A program made the translations under genes and the position numbers. This document shows, one piece after another, positions 58,399 through 64,000 of a stretch of DNA of 64,000 nucleotides; within the stretch, counting starts at the first letter, position 1; the number at the start of each line of letters is the position of its first letter. The notes under the pieces were generated by a model that saw only the letters and a program-made list of their open reading frames with translations, was not told the origin of the DNA and ran no database searches. Source of the DNA: Prorocentrum cordatum (lineage: Eukaryota; Sar; Dinophyceae; Prorocentrales; Prorocentraceae); assembly GCA_963575745.1 (NCBI GenBank), contig CAUYUJ010011481.1, positions 187,001 through 251,000 on the forward strand, read 5' to 3'.

Positions 58399-58653
58399 TA
58401 ACAATCACCTCACCTTTGGACAAGCGCGCTCCACTACTCGCAAAGCAGCTGCTCGCAAATGGCCTGGATCCACCGCGGGGGATTCACGAGTGCATAAAGG
58501 AGCGCAATTGTTTCTCACGTTCGCGAGTACGCGCTTTGCGAGCAGTGGCGCGCGCCCGGTGAACCTTCGGAGGTTCGCGCAGAGATCCTGCATTTGCGTG
58601 GGACCCCCTTTCCCTGGCGCGCTGAGCGCGCCAAGGGGGGCGACGCGAGGGTC

Positions 58654-59026
58654 GGGGATCTTCTGACCCGGGTCAGTCCAGACCCGGGTCAGCAGGAAAC
58701 CAAAAACTGCAATGCAAAAAAAAACTGCAACGCAGGTCTTCGCAAACCCGGGTCAGCCAATATGCGCGGCCGCCCCGCGGCCACGAGCGGCTCGCTAACC
58801 CGGGTCAGCCAGAGGGTGTCTTCGCAGGATCCTGCAGGATCTGGTGCCCTGGCTGACCCCCGTTGGCATGACCCCCATCTCAAGGCTCCCGAGCAATAGG
58901 GCTTCTGAGGAGCCCGGCTGCCCTCCGAGATGGCCCGCCCCGCTCACTTTCCCCCCGGGCGCGCCGCCGAGTTGTTCGACCACGGGCCCCTTCTCAGTTC
59001 AGCTCGACGAGGCAACTGCACAAGCC
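58654..59026. repeat. 365-bp dispersed duplication, copy a
   Basis: GGGGATCTTCTGACCCGGGT to CGAGGCAACTGCACAAGC. About 97% identical to 60707-61067. This copy has an extra CAGTCCAGACCCGGGT. Contains four to five ACCCGGGTCAG palindromic words. Confidence 0.95.
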
Positions 59027-60191
59027 GTGGCTGAACCCCGGTGGCATTGACCCCCGTCTCAAGGCACCCGAGAGGGGCGCCGCCGGGGGAGCCCGGCGCC
59101 GATCCGAGAGAGCCGCGCGAGCCTCCGGGCGTGTGTGCCCCCGCCGCATCTCGGAGAGACGGCAGGCTTTTGAGCAGACGGATCGTCGGAGGTCTCGAGA
59201 GCGCTGGGCCGCTGCCATAGGTATGAGAGGGAGGAGGAGGAGGAGGAGGAGGAGGAGGAGGAGGAGGAGGAGGAGGAGGACAAACGCCACAGCTTCACGC
59301 TCAGGTTGGTCTAACGTAGAAAAGGAGGAGGAGGAGGAGGAGGAGGAGGAGGAGGAGGAGGAGGACCTCCCCATCCTCCCCTCCCCCCCGTCCTACCGAT
59401 GGCAGTGGTGGTGGATCGTTGGCCTAGCAGAGAGCGCGAGGGAGAGAGCGCGAACGAGAGGAGCGAGAGAGGCCGGGCGGTCGGCGCCGCGGTCGCGTTG
59501 TCGCCGCGCGCGTGGTGCCCCGCCTCGTGGCGCCTGCCCGCCCCCCCCCCCCCCGCGGTGCCCGCCCACGGGGCGCGGGCGGGGCGTGGGCGGGGGCCTC
59601 GGCGGCGGCACGCGCAGCGCGGCGTGCCCAGGCCCCCTTCGCGCCCTATCGGGAAAACTGCGGGGGAGCCGATGCCGCGACCGCCGAGCTTTCGGGGCGA
59701 GGCCGGACTGTATAAGACGAGGCAGCATGAGGCTCTTTGAGGGGCCTCAGGTTGAGAAGCAAGAGATAAACAGACACCACCACCGCCAGCGGGGGGGCTG
59801 CGAGGGGAACTCCTATCTCCGCTCTGAGAAACATTGGGGACCTCCTCGCTAGAGGTGGTAACCCTTGTGGTGGTGTCGTGTTTCTGTCCTCCGAAGGTTC
59901 TCCGATGCGGAGCCCCTCCGAAACATTTCCCCCTCGGTTGTGCAGCACCTTCTTCCCGCTCCTCCTCCCGGTCCCCCTCCTCTCCTCCCCCCGCCCCCCC
60001 GTCCCCCTCTGTAACAGGCCTGAACTGGCACCAGTGGACAGCACCGATTCCGACCACACTTCTCGCCCGAGGTCGCCGCGCCAGCGTGCGGCGATGTCAC
60101 GGTCGAAGGATCTCCCTCCAACCTCTTGTCACTTCTCCCCTGTTCGCCTCTCTCCTGGGTGGCTTTCCCGATTCCATACTTAGGGAGCCAG
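59027..60191. other. Non-coding stretch with GGA tracts
   Basis: A second GTTGGCAT-type phrase (GGTGGCATTGACCCCCGTCT, CAAGGCACCCGAG at 59038) echoes the duplication's interior. (GGA)n at 59228-59280 and 59322-59366. No gene. Confidence 0.5.
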
Positions 60192-60249
60192 ATGCGAACC
60201 CCACCCTCCCCCTCAAAAATCGTGGGGGGGTAGGGGTAGGGTTCGCATG
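60192..60249. mobile_element. M11 short fold-back repeat, copy b
   Basis: ATGCGAACCCCACCCTCCCC ... GGGGTAGGGGTAGGGTTCGC,AT: ends are inverted (TGCGAACCC / GGGTTCGCA). Matches 33835-33890. Confidence 0.7.
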
Positions 60250-60706
60250 TGCCCCCCTAATACTTTGCATATTCTGGGGACCTGGTCTGTCCCATCGCGC
60301 CGCGATTTGCGTCGCATCCGCGCGTCGACTCCACGCAGATTCCGCGTTGAACACTGCGTCGAACATCTCGGATCTGCGTCGAATGCACGTCGACCTAGCG
60401 GCAGATACAAGCAAGGACAGACCGCTATCATTGAACTGACAAGTCCCCCGAACAAAACACTACGACCTCCCCGCACCCCACCAACACGGGGGCTACCTCC
60501 ACAGGGGAAGATGCTCCTAGATTTCGAAGTTGGTGGTAATATTTTGGCCACCTTGGAAGCCCGAATATTACAACCATCATCGAGATCGAGACTTTCTTCC
60601 CTCGATGGAGGCACACCGCCGAAATTGGTGTCGGTGTCAACCTCTGGGCCTGCGACAGCCGCCTGTCCTCGGAGAAGGCTCAGAGAGCCTCTCGGAGGGC
60701 AATTCG
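60250..60706. other. Non-coding stretch
   Basis: No repeat copy and no convincing frame. Confidence 0.4.
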
Positions 60707-61067
60707 GGGATCTTCTGACCGACCCGGGTCAGCAGGAAACGCAAAAACTGCAATGCAAGAAATAAAAACTGCAACGCAGGGCCTCGCAAGCCCGGGTCAG
60801 CCAATATGCGCGGCCGCCTCGCGGCCACGAGCGGCTCGCTAACCCGGGTCAGCCAGAGGGTGTCTTCGCAGGATCCTGCAGGATCTGGTGCCCTGGCTGA
60901 CCCCCGTTGGCATTGACCCCCATCTCAAGGCTCCCGAGCAATAGGGCTTCTGAGGAGCCCGGCTGCCCTCCGAGATGGCCCGCCCCGCTCACTTTCTCCC
61001 CGGGCGCGCCGCCGAGTTGTTCGACCACGGGCCCCTTCTCAGTTCAGCTCGACGAGGCAACTGCACA
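60707..61067. repeat. 365-bp dispersed duplication, copy b
   Basis: Same sequence and orientation as 58654-59026, from GGGGATCTTCTGACCGACCC to CGAGGCAACTGCACAAGC. Confidence 0.95.
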
Positions 61068-61160
61068 AGCAGGTCCTTGTCAGAGGTCCGCACGGATCTC
61101 TCGGGGCGGGGCAGATCCGAGAACACTCTGATCGCCAGGCCTGGTGAATGACCAGAACAA

Positions 61161-61331
61161 TCGGCGGTGGACAAACCTCCCCTTAGTAGACCTCCCCTTA
61201 AGGAAAACGGCCTGGGACCGAAACCGACGGACCTGGACCCGCAAAAATGACGGCCGCGACGCCCTCTCGCGAACCGAATACGGCCAATTCCTTAATCAAC
61301 GTGTCAGCGTAGGAGGTCTGTCCACCCCCGA
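61161..61331. mobile_element. M8 TIR element, copy b
   Basis: Left TCGGCGGTGGACAAACCTCC; right GGAGGTCTGTCCACCCCCGA; interior ATGACGGCCGCGACGCCCTC, GCGAACCGAATACGG. Confidence 0.75.
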
Positions 61332-62694
61332 AAAAAGGACCCCTAGCCCTTTGGGAGGGGACCTGAGTTACGAGGGCCAGATGTATCGAACCAGACCGCC
61401 CAGACGTACGACTCCGAATGCGAAGACGCGAACCTCAACGAGGCCACGTCGTCACTGTGTAATTCAGCTCGGGGCTCCTTTTCTCCTCGAGGATCTGGGA
61501 CCCGCTTCCCTCAGGACGACTTCCCTGCGTGGCGCCGCCCTGCCCCCGCGGAGTCGCCCAGGGTAGTCTGCTCGGAGCGCCTCCGCGGAGGTCCCCGAGG
61601 AGTCTCCGGAAGCCGCGGAAGGCAGCCCTGAAGCCCGCGCGCCACGGTGCCCGCGAAGCCGAAGGTCCAACAAATGCGGGCATGCGCTAATGTGGACTGC
61701 AGGCCCGTGGATCTGGCACGTGGGCGCTCGTGGGGGGAGGGTATCCCTCAAGACAACGAGCGCAACGACGCACGATCTGGCGACGATGCGAACCGACTTT
61801 GGACCCCAAACGGGACCCTTCGCTGATCCACGCGCCTTAATCCATGATCCCGCTTCCCCGCACGAAGGGCAAAACACCTTGAATCAATTTACCACCCTCG
61901 ACCTCAGTACACGGGGGGCCTGCAGCCAAGTGATACTCCTGCAAGCCGTGGCGGGACAGGGGAAGCAACTGCCAGAGCCGACGTCCGACTCGATGTCGAG
62001 GGCAAAGCTCCTGGCAGTGGGAAGCAACATGGGGGATCCAGCGCCAATCCACAAACTCCACGAGAACCCTTGAAAATGAACGCTTCGCCGACGTTTGTAT
62101 TAGGCAAACGCTCCAGTGCAACCGCAACGAAACTGACTCGAACTCCGTTCCGTTCGCCCTCCTGGCATATATACTTATCCGAAAGAACTCCTTTCGCCCT
62201 CCTGGCAGAATGTCTCCGTCTCCGTTTGTGGTTTCAGCTGCGGGCTGCAATCGTACCAGCCCGCCCATCCAATCATCACTCTTCCGAAGCCCTTGCACCA
62301 TAAGGGTCCTCTTTCATACAGTAATCCCCGAATGTTTGCAAGATGGAAGTTGCTGGAGATCACAATTTGCCCCCCTCCACCGACAAGCCCCTTGCCATAG
62401 ACGATCTCATCTCAGAGATCGGCCACTTTCAAATAAGAAGGTGAAAATGGGGTGGGGTCGGGCGCAGCGTCTCGGCAATGCTGTCTCCACGATACTTTTG
62501 TTGAAACTACATTAATAATTCGCTGAGCAATTCATGGTGATCTGTACTGTAGGGTGCTACGGTAAATCTAATTACTAGCGGCGGGCATGCTGTAGCTGCG
62601 ACGAAGCTAGCGTGCGGCGGCCTGGGAGGCTTATGAATCCGAAGGGGGAGCCCGAAAAGGGCAAGACCGATCAAAAAAGTTAGGAAGGAATTTG
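61332..62694. other. Non-coding stretch
   Basis: No gene recognised. Frames on the minus strand at 61837-62301 are open but not protein-like in wording. No repeat copy found. Confidence 0.4.
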
Positions 62695-64000
62695 AAAAGG
62701 CATCTCCAGAGCTAGAAAGAAATTTCGAATACCAGGGGTAATTCTGCATCTAATCGAATCAGAATTGCCCGAGATGCGCCAGTGCCAGGAAGGTAAAAGG
62801 AGTTAGAAAGGAAGGTGACAAGGAATCTCCAGAGTTAGAGAGGACTTTCGAATACCAGGGGTAATCCTGCATCTCAAGGACAATCGAATCAGAATTGCCC
62901 GAGAAACGCCAAAGCCAAACAGGAAACAAGTCAGAAACGGAATTCGACAAGGAATTTCCAGAGCTAGGACTTTCGAATACCAAAGGCCATTCTGCATCTC
63001 AGAGACCATCGAATCAGAATTGCCCGAGACGCGCCAAGGCCAAGAAGAAAAAAGGAGTTATAAACGGAATTTGACAAGGAATTCCCAGAGTTACAAAGGA
63101 TTTTCAAATAACCGGGGTAATCCTGCATCTCAAAGACAATCGAATCAGAATTGCCCGAGAAACGCCAAAGCCAAAAAGGAAACAAGTCAGAAACGGAATT
63201 CGACAAGAAATTTCCAGAGCTAGGACTTTCGAATACCAAAGGCCATTCTGCATCTCAGAGACCATCGAATCAGAATTGCCCGAGACGCGCCAGGGCCAAG
63301 AAGAAAAAAGGAGTTATAAACGGAATTTGACAAGGAATTCCCAGAGTTACAAAGGATTTTCGAATAACAGGGGTAATTCTGCATCTCCGAGACGATCGAA
63401 TCAGAATTGCCCGAGAAGCGCCAGGGCCAGGAAGGAAAACGGAGTTAGAAAAGAATGTGGCCAGGAATGTCCAGAACTAGAAAGGAATTTCGAATGCCAG
63501 GGGTAAATCTGAATCGCAGAGACAATCGAACCAGAATTGCCCGAGAAGCGCCAGGGCCAGGAAGGAAAAAAAAGTTAGAAAATAATGTGGGGACTTCCCG
63601 GAGTTAGAAAGGAATTTCGAATGCAACGGGCAATTCAGCATCTCAGAGACAATCGAATCAGAATTGCCCGAGAAGCGCCAGGGCCAGGAAAACAAGAGCT
63701 ATACAGGAACGTGATAAGGAATTTCCAGGGCCAGAACGGATTTTTGAATATTAGGGGTCATTCTGCATCTTAGAGACCATCGAATCAGACTTGCCCGAGA
63801 AGCGCCAGGGTCACGAAGGAAGAAAACACTTAGAAAGGAATGTGGTCAGGAATTTCCAAACCTAGAAAAGAATGTCGAATACCAGGGGCAATTCTGCATC
63901 TCAGAGACAGTCGAATCAGAATTGCCCTGGAAGCGCCAGGGACAGGAAGGAAAAAGGAGTTAGACAAGAATTTGGTAAGGAATTTCCAGAATCAGGAAGG
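62695..64000. repeat. 128-bp satellite with two-monomer higher-order repeat
   Basis: AGAATTGCCC(G)AG phase marks lie at 62761, 62891, 63016, 63147, 63272, 63402, 63533, 63660, 63787 and 63918. That is ten monomers of 125-131 bp, continuing past the window edge. Monomers at 62877-63012 and 63132-63268 are nearly identical, as are 63012-63130 and 63268-63390, whereas adjacent monomers differ more. Short Lys/Asn/Gln-rich frames recur with the unit and are not genes. Confidence 0.95.

Noticed and set aside
61837-62301. 154-residue minus-strand frame
   Set aside because: Open but overlaps other open frames with equal quality; no motif, no repeat support, no splice context.

Overview
This is a piece of dinoflagellate nuclear genome. 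The decisive evidence is at 47305-47341 (minus strand). It holds the complete 22-nt dinoflagellate spliced leader (DinoSL, ending GCCATTTTGGCTCAAG), followed directly by a second, 5'-shortened leader (CCATTTTGGCTCAAG). Both sit at the 5' end of a LINE retrotransposon. The visibly GC-rich sequence, the mass of simple repeats, the one-sided gene direction and the non-canonical introns fit this. A GC-rich core dinoflagellate such as Prorocentrum is plausible, but the species cannot be fixed from the sequence. No rRNA, tRNA, CRISPR or bacterial-type operon was found.

Layout. 1-14.7 kb: minus-strand coding remains. A Plavaka/CACTA-like transposase (about 5350 to 1294) is broken by a 1.7 kb segment with 11-bp inverted ends that carries a Cys-rich, Stc1-like zinc ORF. 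Next come three unknown minus-strand genes: 8055-6232, 9664-9028 (one frameshift) and a multi-exon gene 14113-10907 (four phased exons, one in-frame TAG). GTTTAGC-type repeats with GCCCGGG repeats lie on both outer sides (682-1045 and 14333-14752). 14.7-16.6 kb: a run of consecutive satellites. 16.6-41 kb: almost no genes, but a dense, nested collection of short elements with terminal inverted repeats (TIRs), microsatellite megatracts (TCC/GGA up to about 1 kb) and CCAAGAGGC arrays.

42.0-47.34 kb: a full-length, minus-strand LINE with a target-site duplication, ORF1 (coiled coil plus RRM-like), an AP endonuclease and a reverse transcriptase. All catalytic motifs are present, but one in-frame TGA separates the endonuclease from the RT. 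Its spliced-leader 5' end implies it was copied from a trans-spliced mRNA, at least twice.

47.4-64 kb: more TIR elements; a five-copy 577-bp macrosatellite (55437-58375) lying between the ends of a Stowaway-like element; a 365-bp duplication (58654 and 60707); and a 128-bp satellite with a two-monomer higher-order pattern running off the right edge (62695-64000).

At least a dozen short TIR families (called M1-M12 here) and several dispersed repeats without clear TIRs (R1-R8) were recognised by comparing copies within the window. Names are local labels. Repeat boundaries are read by eye and may be off by several bases.
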